A stretch of DNA of 23,433 nt from an uncultured Eubacteriales bacterium (GCA_949096025.1 CARXKP010000015.1:1-23433), one strand, 5' to 3'. Shown: positions 16,671-23,223, counted from the first letter of the stretch. Made by a program: numbers and translations. Notes: generated by a model from the sequence alone, not told the origin.

Positions 16671-17846
16671 ATGTCAAAAAAAGTTTATTTCGATTATGCT
16701 TCAACTACCTATGTATCAAATGAAGTTTTGAATGAAATGCTTCCTTGCTTTAATGCAGTTTATGGAAATGCTAATTCACTTCACGGTTATGGAAGAGAAG
16801 CCTCTAATATCGTTGACAGAGCAAGAGATCGTATTAAAAATGCAATCGGTGCTCAAAAATCTAATGAAATTTATTTTACCTCAGGTGGTACTGAGGCTAA
16901 CAATTGGGCAATCAGGGGCATTGCTCACGCATATTCAGAAAAGGGAAAACATATCATTGTAAGCAAGATTGAACATAAATCTGTTCTTGATGCTTGTGCT
17001 TGCTTAGAGGAAGAAGGATATGAAGTTTCTTATCTTAATGTTGATAAACACGGTCTTGTAAATATGGGAGAACTTCTTCACCTTATCAGAAAAGACACTA
17101 TACTTGTTTCTATTATGACTGTAAATAATGAAATTGGCACAATCCAAAACGTTAAAGCAATCGCAAAGATTTGTCACGATTATGGTGTGATCTTCCATAC
17201 TGATGCATCTCAAGCTGTTGGGGCTGTAAGAATTAATGTTCAAGATATGGAAATTGATGCTATGACTATAACAGCTCATAAAGTATATGGACCAAAAGGA
17301 GTTGGTGCATTATACCTTAAAGACGGTCTTAGAATAGAAAACCTTATCTATGGTGGAAGCCAAGAGCGTGGTAAGAGAGGTGGTACAGTTAATGTCCCTG
17401 AAATTGCAGGCTTTGGTAAAGCGGTTGAAATTGCAAATAGAGATATTGTTGTAAATCAACAAAAACTTAAAAATGTTAGAGAATATTTCCTTAGAAATGT
17501 CACTGAAAGAATTGATTATGTTATTGTAAATGGTCACCCACTTCAAAAAGTTAATGGAATACTAAACCTTTGCTTTGAAATGGTAGACAAGGAATCTCTT
17601 TTAATGCTTCTTGATATTGAGGGAGTTGCAGTATCAACAGGTTCTGCCTGCACTGCAAATTCGCCACTTCAATCTCACGTTTTAAAGGCAATCGGTCTTA
17701 CTGATGAATTTGCAAATAGTTCAATTCGTTTCTCATTTGGTAAAAACACAACTAAAGCGGATTTAGATTTTGCTATTGACGCTCTTGTAAAATGTGTTGA
17801 AAGATTGAGATCAATCTCAGCAATCACAAAAGCAGGGAGGAAATAA
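16671..17846 (+). CDS. Cysteine desulfurase, IscS/NifS class
   Basis: A PLP enzyme that releases sulfur from cysteine as a protein-bound persulfide for Fe-S clusters and tRNA thiolation. The 391-aa sequence opens VYFDYASTTYVS. It has the SGGTEANNWAIRG phosphate-binding loop (71-83), His103, TDASQAVG, and the PLP lysine Lys204 (TAHKVYGPKG). The catalytic Cys327 is in STGSACTANSPLQSH, the long-loop class I (IscS/NifS) form rather than SufS. The ATG has GGGG 6 nt upstream and its own strong promoter. The NifU-like gene begins 2 nt after the stop, so they form a pair. Probable partners are that protein and sulfur-dependent tRNA modification enzymes. Confidence 0.93.
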   Translation: MSKKVYFDYASTTYVSNEVLNEMLPCFNAVYGNANSLHGYGREASNIVDRARDRIKNAIGAQKSNEIYFTSGGTEANNWAIRGIAHAYSEKGKHIIVSKIEHKSVLDACACLEEEGYEVSYLNVDKHGLVNMGELLHLIRKDTILVSIMTVNNEIGTIQNVKAIAKICHDYGVIFHTDASQAVGAVRINVQDMEIDAMTITAHKVYGPKGVGALYLKDGLRIENLIYGGSQERGKRGGTVNVPEIAGFGKAVEIANRDIVVNQQKLKNVREYFLRNVTERIDYVIVNGHPLQKVNGILNLCFEMVDKESLLMLLDIEGVAVSTGSACTANSPLQSHVLKAIGLTDEFANSSIRFSFGKNTTKADLDFAIDALVKCVERLRSISAITKAGRK

Positions 17847-17848
17847 TT

Positions 17849-18241
17849 ATGTTTAACGAACGTATTTTAAATAGATTTACAAATCCAAAATATGCTGGCG
17901 GTCTTAGAGGTGCTAACGGAACTGGTAGAAGTGAAGACCCTGCTCGTGGTGATATTATAAAAATTTATATCTCTGTTAATGATGAAAATGTTATTACAGA
18001 TGCAAAATTCAAGGCGTATGGTGGTGTTTGTACTATTGCTGCTTGTGATGTTGCCTGCTATTTAATTGAGGGTCGCTCTTTAGAGGCTGCTTTAAGAACA
18101 AATTTCTATCAAATTAAAGAAGAACTTGGCTCTTTACCAGAAGACAGAGATTATGCTGCATTACTTGCAGAAGAGGCAATTAAAAACGCAGTTGAAGATT
18201 TTTATAAAAAGAAAGAAAAGGATTTAAAAAGTAAAAGATAA
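17849..18241 (+). CDS. NifU/IscU-like protein lacking canonical Fe-S ligands
   Basis: A 130-aa protein with the overall NifU/IscU N-terminal-domain pattern: start FNERILNRFTNPKYAGGL, DPARGDIIKIYI, DAKFKAYGGVCTIAACD, IEGRSLEAAL and a final LLAEEAIKNAVEDF. In IscU-type scaffolds three Cys bind the cluster, in A-C-GD, FG-C-G and H-C-S(x)LA contexts. Here these positions read Arg33 (ARGD), Gly59 (YGGV) and Ala (YAALLA). Asp35 of the first motif remains, and three other Cys occur in one helix-like stretch (Cys61, Cys66, Cys70). So it probably does not hold a classical [2Fe-2S] cluster; it may be a sulfur acceptor or a divergent scaffold. It pairs with the desulfurase (2-nt gap, GGGAGG in the end of that gene). 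Confidence 0.8.
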   Translation: MFNERILNRFTNPKYAGGLRGANGTGRSEDPARGDIIKIYISVNDENVITDAKFKAYGGVCTIAACDVACYLIEGRSLEAALRTNFYQIKEELGSLPEDRDYAALLAEEAIKNAVEDFYKKKEKDLKSKR

Positions 18242-18245
18242 AACT

Positions 18246-18271
18246 AAAAGGCACTTTTAAAGTGCTTTTTT
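18246..18271 (+). terminator. Terminator of the desulfurase-NifU pair
   Basis: GCACTT / AAGTGC stem extended by A-T pairs, 3-nt loop, T run; it starts 5 nt after the stop. Confidence 0.85.
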
Positions 18272-18292
18272 GTTTAATCTTATTTTTATGTT

Positions 18293-18317
18293 ACATATTC
18301 TTCAAATGAAGATATGT
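18293..18317 (+). promoter_or_regulatory. Inverted repeat, possible operator
   Basis: ACATATTCTTCA and TGAAGATATGT are near-perfect arms around AA (one unpaired base). The dyad directly abuts a possible -10 (TATAAA at 18317-18322, or TAAAAT at 18319-18324), where no good -35 exists. The 2-nt loop and lack of a T run argue for a protein-binding site rather than a terminator. Confidence 0.4.
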
Positions 18318-18360
18318 ATAAAATAAGTTTTTTTTCGCAAAATAATTATAAGGAGGGGTT

Positions 18361-18531
18361 ATGAAAGACGTTCTGATGTTGCTTGGTTTTAGTATGGGAC
18401 TTGTGACAGGTGCACTTTTATATAAGTATTCTGAATGTGCAAAACAGGCAGTTGATAAAAGTGAAAAGGCTGTTGTGCAAGAAGTAGAAAAACTTGAACA
18501 AAAAGCAAAAAAATTAAATAAAGAAGGTTAA
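18361..18531 (+). CDS. Small single-TM protein, YtxH-like layout (56 aa)
   Basis: A 56-aa reading frame from ATG 18361 with a very strong ribosome site (AAGGAGGGG, 18351-18359, adjacent to the ATG). Residues 4-21 (VLMLLGFSMGLVTGALLY) form one TM segment. Residues 25-56 are a charged Lys/Glu helix (VDKSEKAVVQEVEKLEQ...) with coiled-coil character. The layout recalls small YtxH-type membrane proteins, but I cannot assign a family. It sits between two terminators as a single-gene unit behind a dyad that may regulate it, directly upstream of the paralogous membrane-protein operon. The ribosome site, terminator and clean amphipathic composition support it as a real gene. Confidence 0.75.
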   Translation: MKDVLMLLGFSMGLVTGALLYKYSECAKQAVDKSEKAVVQEVEKLEQKAKKLNKEG

Positions 18532-18536
18532 TAATT

Positions 18537-18573
18537 TGTAAAAAGTGGATTAATTTAGTCCGCTTTTTTTACA
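18537..18573 (+). terminator. Terminator of the 56-aa gene
   Basis: TGTAAAAAGTGGA pairs with TCCGCTTTTT...TACA (one T-G) around a 9-nt loop; the T run is inside the right arm. Confidence 0.85.
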
Positions 18574-18627
18574 ATGTTAATTTCTTATATTACCTATAAT
18601 ATTTATATATTATATTAAACTTGTATA

Positions 18628-18656
18628 TTGACTTTACAAAGGAATGGTGATATAAT
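18628..18656 (+). promoter_or_regulatory. Strong promoter of the paralogous membrane-protein operon
   Basis: TTGACT, 17 nt, TATAAT. The leader from about 18663 to 18718 (56 nt) is the longest predicted in the window. It repeats AGGAGTA twice (18663 and 18708), and AGAATT (18674) could pair with AATTCT (18700) just before the ribosome site. No other promoter of similar quality was noticed inside the operon. Confidence 0.8.
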
Positions 18657-18718
18657 TTTAATAGGAGTATTTTAGAATTTTTTAAGATAAAAACTTTATA
18701 ATTCTTTAGGAGTAAGTT

Positions 18719-19333
18719 ATGGCAGATAAAAGGGTTGTTTCTAAAAAAATAAAAGGTGGACTTAAAATGGCAGTTGCTTTTGCACCTATGGTGTTGACTT
18801 GTGCTTGTGGTTCCGCTTGTATAGGTGCAATTACTACAACGATTGTTAAGAGTTGCAAATTAGATGATTATAAAGAAACTTCTGTTTATGTTCAAGAAGT
18901 ACAAAATGATTTACAAAAATATCAACAACAACTTGAAGATGGAGATATAACAAATAGCGAATATATTGAAAAAATTGATAATATGGCAGAAAGCTCATAT
19001 TATACAGATGTAATAAAAAGAGATATTGAAGGTAATGAACAGTGGCAAGAAATTTTAAAATCTTTTAATTGCTGTGGAATAGCGACCCTTTCATTACTTG
19101 GTGCTACAACTGTAGTTGGTATTACTTGGCTTATTTTAGGTAGTGCATTAACAGATACATTAGGTGACTTAAAATATTCTGCTCGTCGGGATTTAAGATG
19201 GGAACCTCCTAAACCAAAAGTTGAAATTTATGCAAAAATAGAAAAACCAGAAAAAATAGAAAACAATGTTGATTTAAGTTCTGAAGAAGAAAAATTGGGT
19301 TCGCTTGATGACTTTTTAAATTCGTTGCAATAG
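18719..19333 (+). CDS. Paralogous two-TM membrane protein, copy 1
   Basis: Family not recognised. 204 aa: basic N-terminus with KGGLKMAVAFAP (12-23), TM1 about 18-43 with several Cys, and a loop of about 70 residues. The loop holds a SHOCT-like helical hairpin (LQKYQQQLEDGDITNSEY, 65-82) and RDIEGNEQW (101-109). TM2 is about 118-143. Then SARRDLRWEPPK (154-165), a charged linker and the C-terminal tail LGSLDDFLNSLQ (193-204). The positive N-terminus predicts both ends inside and the hairpin outside, although SHOCT-like segments are usually cytoplasmic. ATG 18719 has AGGAG 6 nt upstream. It is the first gene of the operon, with a 55-nt AT-rich gap to copy 2. DNA around GGTGGACTTAAAATGGC is almost identical in copy 2, showing duplication. 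Confidence 0.85.
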   Translation: MADKRVVSKKIKGGLKMAVAFAPMVLTCACGSACIGAITTTIVKSCKLDDYKETSVYVQEVQNDLQKYQQQLEDGDITNSEYIEKIDNMAESSYYTDVIKRDIEGNEQWQEILKSFNCCGIATLSLLGATTVVGITWLILGSALTDTLGDLKYSARRDLRWEPPKPKVEIYAKIEKPEKIENNVDLSSEEEKLGSLDDFLNSLQ

Positions 19334-19388
19334 AAAAAATTTTAAATTTTATTTAAGAGATATTAAAAAAATATTTAAGGAGAAAAAT

Positions 19389-20024
19389 ATGGCATTTTCA
19401 GTTAAGAAAATATTAAAAAGATCGCTTGGTGGACTTAAAATGGCTGCTGCTTTTGCACCATTGATTTTAACTGGTGTTGGTGCTCTTGGATTTATTGGCT
19501 GTGGTATAGGTTATCTTGCAACCTTGCCTTCTTATAGCAAATATAAAGACTCCATAGTATATAAACAAGAGTATATTAATGATTTAAAGAAATATCTAGA
19601 AGAATATGAAAATGGCAACATAAGCGAAGATGAATATATTTCAGCCGTTGAAAGAATTATAGAAAATGAAAATCAAGAATATCTTGAAGAAGTTTTAGCT
19701 AGAGATATTGAAGGTAACGAAGAATGGAGAGCAAAGGTTTATAATAAAGCCAATTCTCCATTAGGAATTGCTTCACTAGCTTGCCTCGGAGGAGGAATTC
19801 TTTCAGGCGTTCTATCACTTGTTTGGATTGGAAAAGATGTATTTGATGACATCAAATGGTCTGCTGACAATGATTTTGAATGGGAACCACCTAAGAAAAA
19901 GAAAGAAGTAGTTGAACCAACTCCAGAGCCTGTAGAGACCGATGAAGTAAAAAGATATGACGATTTAAGTAGTGAAGAAGAAAAACTCGGTTCAACGGAT
20001 GACTTTCTTTCAAGTTTGCAATAA
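19389..20024 (+). CDS. Paralogous two-TM membrane protein, copy 2
   Basis: 211 aa with the full family plan: KRSLGGLKMAAAFAP (10-24), TM1 about 19-46, SHOCT-like LKKYLEEYENGNISEDEY (66-83) and RDIEGNEEW (105-113). TM2 is about 125-147, followed by NDFEWEPPKKKK (161-172). A Pro/Glu linker (EPTPEPVETDE) and tail LGSTDDFLSSLQ (200-211) follow. It is closest to copy 1 in the tail: both carry DLSSEEEKLGS before DDFL. AAGGAG lies 7 nt before the ATG. Copy 3 starts 12 nt after the stop. Confidence 0.85.
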   Translation: MAFSVKKILKRSLGGLKMAAAFAPLILTGVGALGFIGCGIGYLATLPSYSKYKDSIVYKQEYINDLKKYLEEYENGNISEDEYISAVERIIENENQEYLEEVLARDIEGNEEWRAKVYNKANSPLGIASLACLGGGILSGVLSLVWIGKDVFDDIKWSADNDFEWEPPKKKKEVVEPTPEPVETDEVKRYDDLSSEEEKLGSTDDFLSSLQ

Positions 20025-20036
20025 TAGGAGATAAAT

Positions 20037-20648
20037 ATGTCGCAAATTTTAAAAAAAGTTTTAAAAAGGACTTTAGGTGGTTTAAAAATGGCAGCTGCCT
20101 ATGGACCTATAGTTTTATTTGTCGGAAGTGCTTTGGGATTTGTAGGAACAGGGATATCTGCTCTTGTATTTGAAACTAAGTTGGAAGGATATGAGGATAA
20201 TCCTATTTATCAACAAGAGTATTTTAAAGATATTGAAGCGATGAAAGTTCAACTTGATGAAGGAGAAATTTCATTTAAAGAATATCTTGAAAAATCAGAA
20301 GAAATGAATAAGAGAGATTATAGAAATAATGTTATAAATAGGGATATTCAAGGAAATGAAGATTGGCAAAAAATCTTAAAAACACATAATGCACTTGGTG
20401 TATCAGCACTATCCTTAGGAGGCGTTGCTGTAGCGACTGGAATTATGACCTTACTATGGTATAAAACAGATATACAAGAAAGTATCCAGAGTTCAGCTGA
20501 AGATGATTTTACTTGGGAGACTCCTAAAGATAAATCTAAAAAGATAAAAGATAAACCAATAAAAGAAAAACCAAATTGTAATGATGATTTAAATAATGAT
20601 GTAGAAAAATTAGGATCGTTGGATGATTTCTTGAACAGTTTAGGATAA
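20037..20648 (+). CDS. Paralogous two-TM membrane protein, copy 3
   Basis: 203 aa: KRTLGGLKMAAAYGP (10-24), TM1 about 20-46, SHOCT-like IEAMKVQLDEGEISFKEY (66-83) and NRDIQGNEDW (101-110). TM2 is about 118-142, then DDFTWETPK (156-164). A Lys-rich linker (KDKSKKIKDKPIKEKP) replaces the acidic or proline linkers of its neighbours, and the tail is LGSLDDFLNSLG (192-203). So the linker varies in charge while both flanking motifs stay fixed. TAGGAG precedes the ATG; the gap to copy 2 is 12 nt. Confidence 0.85.
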   Translation: MSQILKKVLKRTLGGLKMAAAYGPIVLFVGSALGFVGTGISALVFETKLEGYEDNPIYQQEYFKDIEAMKVQLDEGEISFKEYLEKSEEMNKRDYRNNVINRDIQGNEDWQKILKTHNALGVSALSLGGVAVATGIMTLLWYKTDIQESIQSSAEDDFTWETPKDKSKKIKDKPIKEKPNCNDDLNNDVEKLGSLDDFLNSLG

Positions 20649-20668
20649 GTTAATTAAGGAGAGAAGAA

Positions 20669-21268
20669 ATGACAACTTTTAAAGGAGTATTAAAAAAGAT
20701 ATCAGGATGCCTTAAAAAAACTGCTATGTTCGCACCTGCTATTATAGCGGGTTCTAGTATTTTAAGTTTTATTGGTTGTGGCTTTGCAGGGCTAGCTATA
20801 AACGGACAAGTTTCTGATTATGTTGAGACAAGTAATTATCAACAAGCCGTACTTGAAGGCACACAAAAATTAAATAAAAAATACGAAAATGGAGATATTT
20901 CTTTATCTGAATATACTAATGCGTTAAATGAAATAGGAACCTCTGGATATATAAATAAAATTATAAACCGCGATATTGAAGGAAATGAAGTTTGGCAAGC
21001 AAAACTAAAAACGACTGATGCATTAATGATAGCCTGTCTTGCAAGTTTAGGAGGTCTTATTATAGCAGTTGCAACTTGTATTCCTTGGTATATTAAACCT
21101 AATTTAGCTGATAAATTAGATAGTTCAGCTTTTGAAGATTTTAATTGGACACCTCCAGAGAAGATAGCTTTACCTCCAGAAGATAAAGAAAAACATAGCA
21201 ATATTATTGAGGATATTAACAAAGAAGATGAACTAAGTTCACTTGATGATTTTTTAGATAATATTTAA
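20669..21268 (+). CDS. Paralogous two-TM membrane protein, copy 4
   Basis: 199 aa, the shortest full copy: KGVLKKISGCLKKTAMFAP (5-23), TM1 about 19-45, SHOCT-like TQKLNKKYENGDISLSEY (65-82) and RDIEGNEVW (101-109). TM2 is about 118-142. EDFNWTPPEK (156-165) is followed by an acidic linker and tail SSLDDFLDNI (190-199). It lacks the LG before SLDDFL and ends two residues earlier than copies 1 to 3. AAGGAG lies upstream of ATG 20669, with 20 nt to copy 3. Confidence 0.85.
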   Translation: MTTFKGVLKKISGCLKKTAMFAPAIIAGSSILSFIGCGFAGLAINGQVSDYVETSNYQQAVLEGTQKLNKKYENGDISLSEYTNALNEIGTSGYINKIINRDIEGNEVWQAKLKTTDALMIACLASLGGLIIAVATCIPWYIKPNLADKLDSSAFEDFNWTPPEKIALPPEDKEKHSNIIEDINKEDELSSLDDFLDNI

Positions 21269-21297
21269 ATTTGGTTGATTTTAAAAAAGGAGAAAAA

Positions 21298-21927
21298 ATG
21301 GGAAAAGTTAAAGGAGTTTTAAAAAATATTTCAGGTGGATTAAAGCTTGCTTATCCAGTTGTAGCATTAGTTTTAGGTGTTGGCGGAGCCATTGGTATAG
21401 GTGTTCCTACCGCCATTGCACATAGTGTTGTATCAAGCAATTTAGTTGAAAAATACACAGCAACTCAAGAATATCAAGATTATATTCACGAAAATGTGGT
21501 TGAACTTGATAAACAATATCAAGATGGTGATATTGTCCTTGCTGAGTATCTTGATGCAGTAGAAGAACTTAAAAGTGACGAGTATTATAAAATAGCGGAA
21601 ATTATTAAAGAAAATCCTGAAAAAAATGCAGAATACATTAAAACAATAGAAACATTAGAAAGATTAAAAACGTCTGCTATTAGTGGCTGTATTTTAGCAA
21701 GTGTTGGCGTTGCAGAACTTATAGGCTTTCTTGGATTTGGTAAAAAATTATTGGATTCAGCAGAACAAGACTTTATCGATGCTGAAAGGGAATTTGAAAT
21801 GGCAAAAAAGAAAAAAGAGGTTCCAGTAGAAACACAACCTAAGAAAGTTTCAAAATCAGAAGAAGTAGTTGATATAAGCGAAGATACTAAGTTGAAGGAA
21901 CTTGGTGACGAATATTATAGGAATTGA
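21298..21927 (+). CDS. Paralogous two-TM membrane protein, diverged copy 5
   Basis: 209 aa from ATG 21298, chosen because AAAAAGGAG lies 6 nt upstream and the product then begins MGKVKGVLKNISGGLK like its neighbours; an in-frame TTG at 21271 is rejected. TM1 about 19-46, SHOCT-like VELDKQYQDGDIVLAEY (68-84), TM2 about 126-149. The RDIEGNE block is lost (KENPEKNAEY instead). The juxtamembrane motif is DSAEQDFIDAEREF (153-166), shared with copy 6 and unlike the WEPPK of copies 1-4. The tail is LKELGDEYYRN (199-209), a degenerate form of SLDDFL. It is the most diverged full-length copy. Confidence 0.82.
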   Translation: MGKVKGVLKNISGGLKLAYPVVALVLGVGGAIGIGVPTAIAHSVVSSNLVEKYTATQEYQDYIHENVVELDKQYQDGDIVLAEYLDAVEELKSDEYYKIAEIIKENPEKNAEYIKTIETLERLKTSAISGCILASVGVAELIGFLGFGKKLLDSAEQDFIDAEREFEMAKKKKEVPVETQPKKVSKSEEVVDISEDTKLKELGDEYYRN

Positions 21928-21932
21928 TTATT

Positions 21933-22112
21933 ATGGCAAGACCGGGAATATTATTAAGTGACTTTCCAGTTGGTTATAAATTGGCATCGTTTGACAAATT
22001 ATCATCTTTAGAAGTTTTAACTTTTGCCCATCAAACTAAAGATAGTGTTGAAAAGGTAGATATAAGCAAAGGTAAACCATTGAAAAGTATTGATGATTAT
22101 TATAAATATTAA
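21933..22112 (+). CDS. 59-aa tail-only relative of the membrane-protein family
   Basis: A small soluble protein, 59 aa, starting at ATG 21933, 5 nt after the copy 5 stop; AGGA lies about 11 nt upstream. It has no TM segment and none of the loop motifs. Its last 20 residues, with KVDIS and LKSIDDYY, align with the end of copy 5 (VVDIS and LKELGDEYY) and more loosely with the SLDDFL tails. The N-terminal 35 residues (RPGILLSDFPVGYKLASF...) are not recognised. It may be a deletion remnant or a soluble protein sharing a binding tail. Its in-operon position with tight spacing on both sides (5 and 14 nt) favours expression. Confidence 0.6.
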   Translation: MARPGILLSDFPVGYKLASFDKLSSLEVLTFAHQTKDSVEKVDISKGKPLKSIDDYYKY

Positions 22113-22126
22113 TAGAAGAGGAGTAT

Positions 22127-22813
22127 ATGAGCAAGATTAAAGGACTTTTAAAAGGTTCGCTTGGAGTATTAAAAATTGCAGGAGCATTTGTTCCATTCGT
22201 TTTAGCGGCTGGAGGGGCTTTTTCTGCTTTAGGAACAGTTATTGGATATAGTGTTAATAATAAACAACTTATTAGTGATTATACGCAAAGTCCAATTTTT
22301 ATTGAAAGAAGTTTAGAAGATATGAATGCTCTTGAAGAAAAATATAATGCTGGTGAAATTGATTATGAGGAATACGGAAGAGAGTATAGAAATCTTATTT
22401 CAGAAAAATACATAAAAGAAATGATTAAAGAAGATATCGAAGGAAATCAAGAATATCAAGAAAGACTTAAGTCTTGTGAAGCTCTTTGTTATTCAGGAAT
22501 TTCTTTAGGATGTTGCGCTCTTGCTGGAATGATATTGTCACCAATATTTCTTTATACAAGTATATTTGAAAAAATATATGATAGTGGTGAGGATGATTTA
22601 AAGGATGCTAAACGCGAATTTAGTGATAGACCTAAAAAGCAAAAACAAACTTCGATTAAAAGAAGTGGAGGGGCACGTGATCCAAGAGTAAATGATTCTG
22701 AAGAAAACCAAGATAAAGAAAAAACTGAAATTGAAAATAAAGTTTTTGATGATGCAAATGATAACGGAGATCATTTAGGTAGTCTTGATGACTTTCTCGA
22801 TCAATATAAATAA
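22127..22813 (+). CDS. Paralogous two-TM membrane protein, copy 6
   Basis: 228 aa, the longest copy: KGLLKGSLGVLKIAGAFVP (5-23), TM1 about 18-43, SHOCT-like MNALEEKYNAGEIDYEEY (66-83) and EDIEGNQEY (102-110). TM2 is about 119-144 with CC at 129-130. DSGEDDLKDAKREF (152-165) matches copy 5. A long polar linker (about 166-215) starts basic (RPKKQKQ) and turns acidic, ending in the fully conserved tail LGSLDDFLDQYK (217-228). So it joins the copy 5-type juxtamembrane motif to the copy 1-3 tail. GAGGAG precedes the ATG. It is the last gene before the terminator. Confidence 0.85.
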   Translation: MSKIKGLLKGSLGVLKIAGAFVPFVLAAGGAFSALGTVIGYSVNNKQLISDYTQSPIFIERSLEDMNALEEKYNAGEIDYEEYGREYRNLISEKYIKEMIKEDIEGNQEYQERLKSCEALCYSGISLGCCALAGMILSPIFLYTSIFEKIYDSGEDDLKDAKREFSDRPKKQKQTSIKRSGGARDPRVNDSEENQDKEKTEIENKVFDDANDNGDHLGSLDDFLDQYK

Positions 22814-22824
22814 TAAGAAAATTT

Positions 22825-22845
22825 AGACCTTAATGGTCTTTTTTT
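22825..22845 (+). terminator. Terminator of the membrane-protein operon
   Basis: AGACC / GGTCT stem, 5-nt loop, followed by seven T. The stem is short but well placed, 12 nt after the last stop. Confidence 0.7.
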
Positions 22846-22911
22846 ATTGCTTATTTTAAATTTACTTGAATATAATTTAAATAAAATGTAATTAGTGTAA
22901 ATTATTTTAAT

Positions 22912-22936
22912 AAAAAAGCAAGGCTTGTAACCTTGC
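22912..22936 (-). terminator. Terminator of the SRP RNA gene
   Basis: On the minus strand GCAAGG, a 7-nt loop and CCTTGC are followed by six T, directly at the 3' end of the SRP RNA. Confidence 0.88.
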
Positions 22937-22937
22937 T

Positions 22938-23217
22938 GTTATACTCGAAGCCGAGCATCTTGGTCTGATAAAAATCCACCAACTGCCTTACTAGATTTTC
23001 GCTCCACCAAAGCACCCCTATGGCACACCAAAATAACCTCTTAATGATGCTTCCGTCAGGACCTGACATAGTTCAAGGGTTTTGATTGCATAAGACCTTG
23101 ATTTCAACACAAAAATTTAATACACATATTTGACAAAATTTAACCTCGCCAAGCATTCAACCCCACTATAGCGGATTGTGGGTAACAGAGCACCGCTAAC
23201 TCTCCATCTAGCCCGAC
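22938..23217 (-). ncRNA. ffs: Signal recognition particle RNA, large Bacillus type
   Basis: The RNA scaffold of the SRP, which with Ffh targets nascent membrane and secretory proteins. The minus strand begins GTCGGGCTAGATGGAGAG and carries the Alu-domain segment AGCGGTGCTCTGTTACCC with ACAATCCGCT, very close to the B. subtilis scRNA start. The S-domain apex reads GTCAGGTCC-TGAC-GGAAGC, the Ffh-binding helix with a UGAC tetraloop in place of GGAA. The long 3' strand returns to pair with the 5' half. The length of about 280 nt matches the Alu-containing SRP RNA of Bacillota. The 5' end is set by the promoter at 23224-23252 and the 3' end by the terminator; both ends are good to a few nt. Confidence 0.93.
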
Positions 23218-23223
23218 GTAATT

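Noticed and set aside
18760..20092. Internal ATG after AGGTGG-like sequence in the GGLKMA motif as an alternative start of the paralogs
   Set aside because: All copies have better ribosome sites at the upstream ATG, and the basic segment before TM1 is conserved, so it is coding.
20839..21222. 127-aa minus-strand frame inside copy 4
   Set aside because: It is antisense to a well-supported family member and has no promoter or ribosome site.
18719..22813. Paralog array as double-glycine bacteriocins or phage holins
   Set aside because: The products are about 200 aa with two TM segments and long tails; there is no acidic leader, transporter, immunity gene, endolysin or other phage gene nearby.
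22918..23217. Structured non-coding block at the right as a tRNA cluster, tmRNA or riboswitch
   Set aside because: The minus-strand sequence matches the SRP RNA Alu and S-domain signatures and has a matching promoter and terminator.
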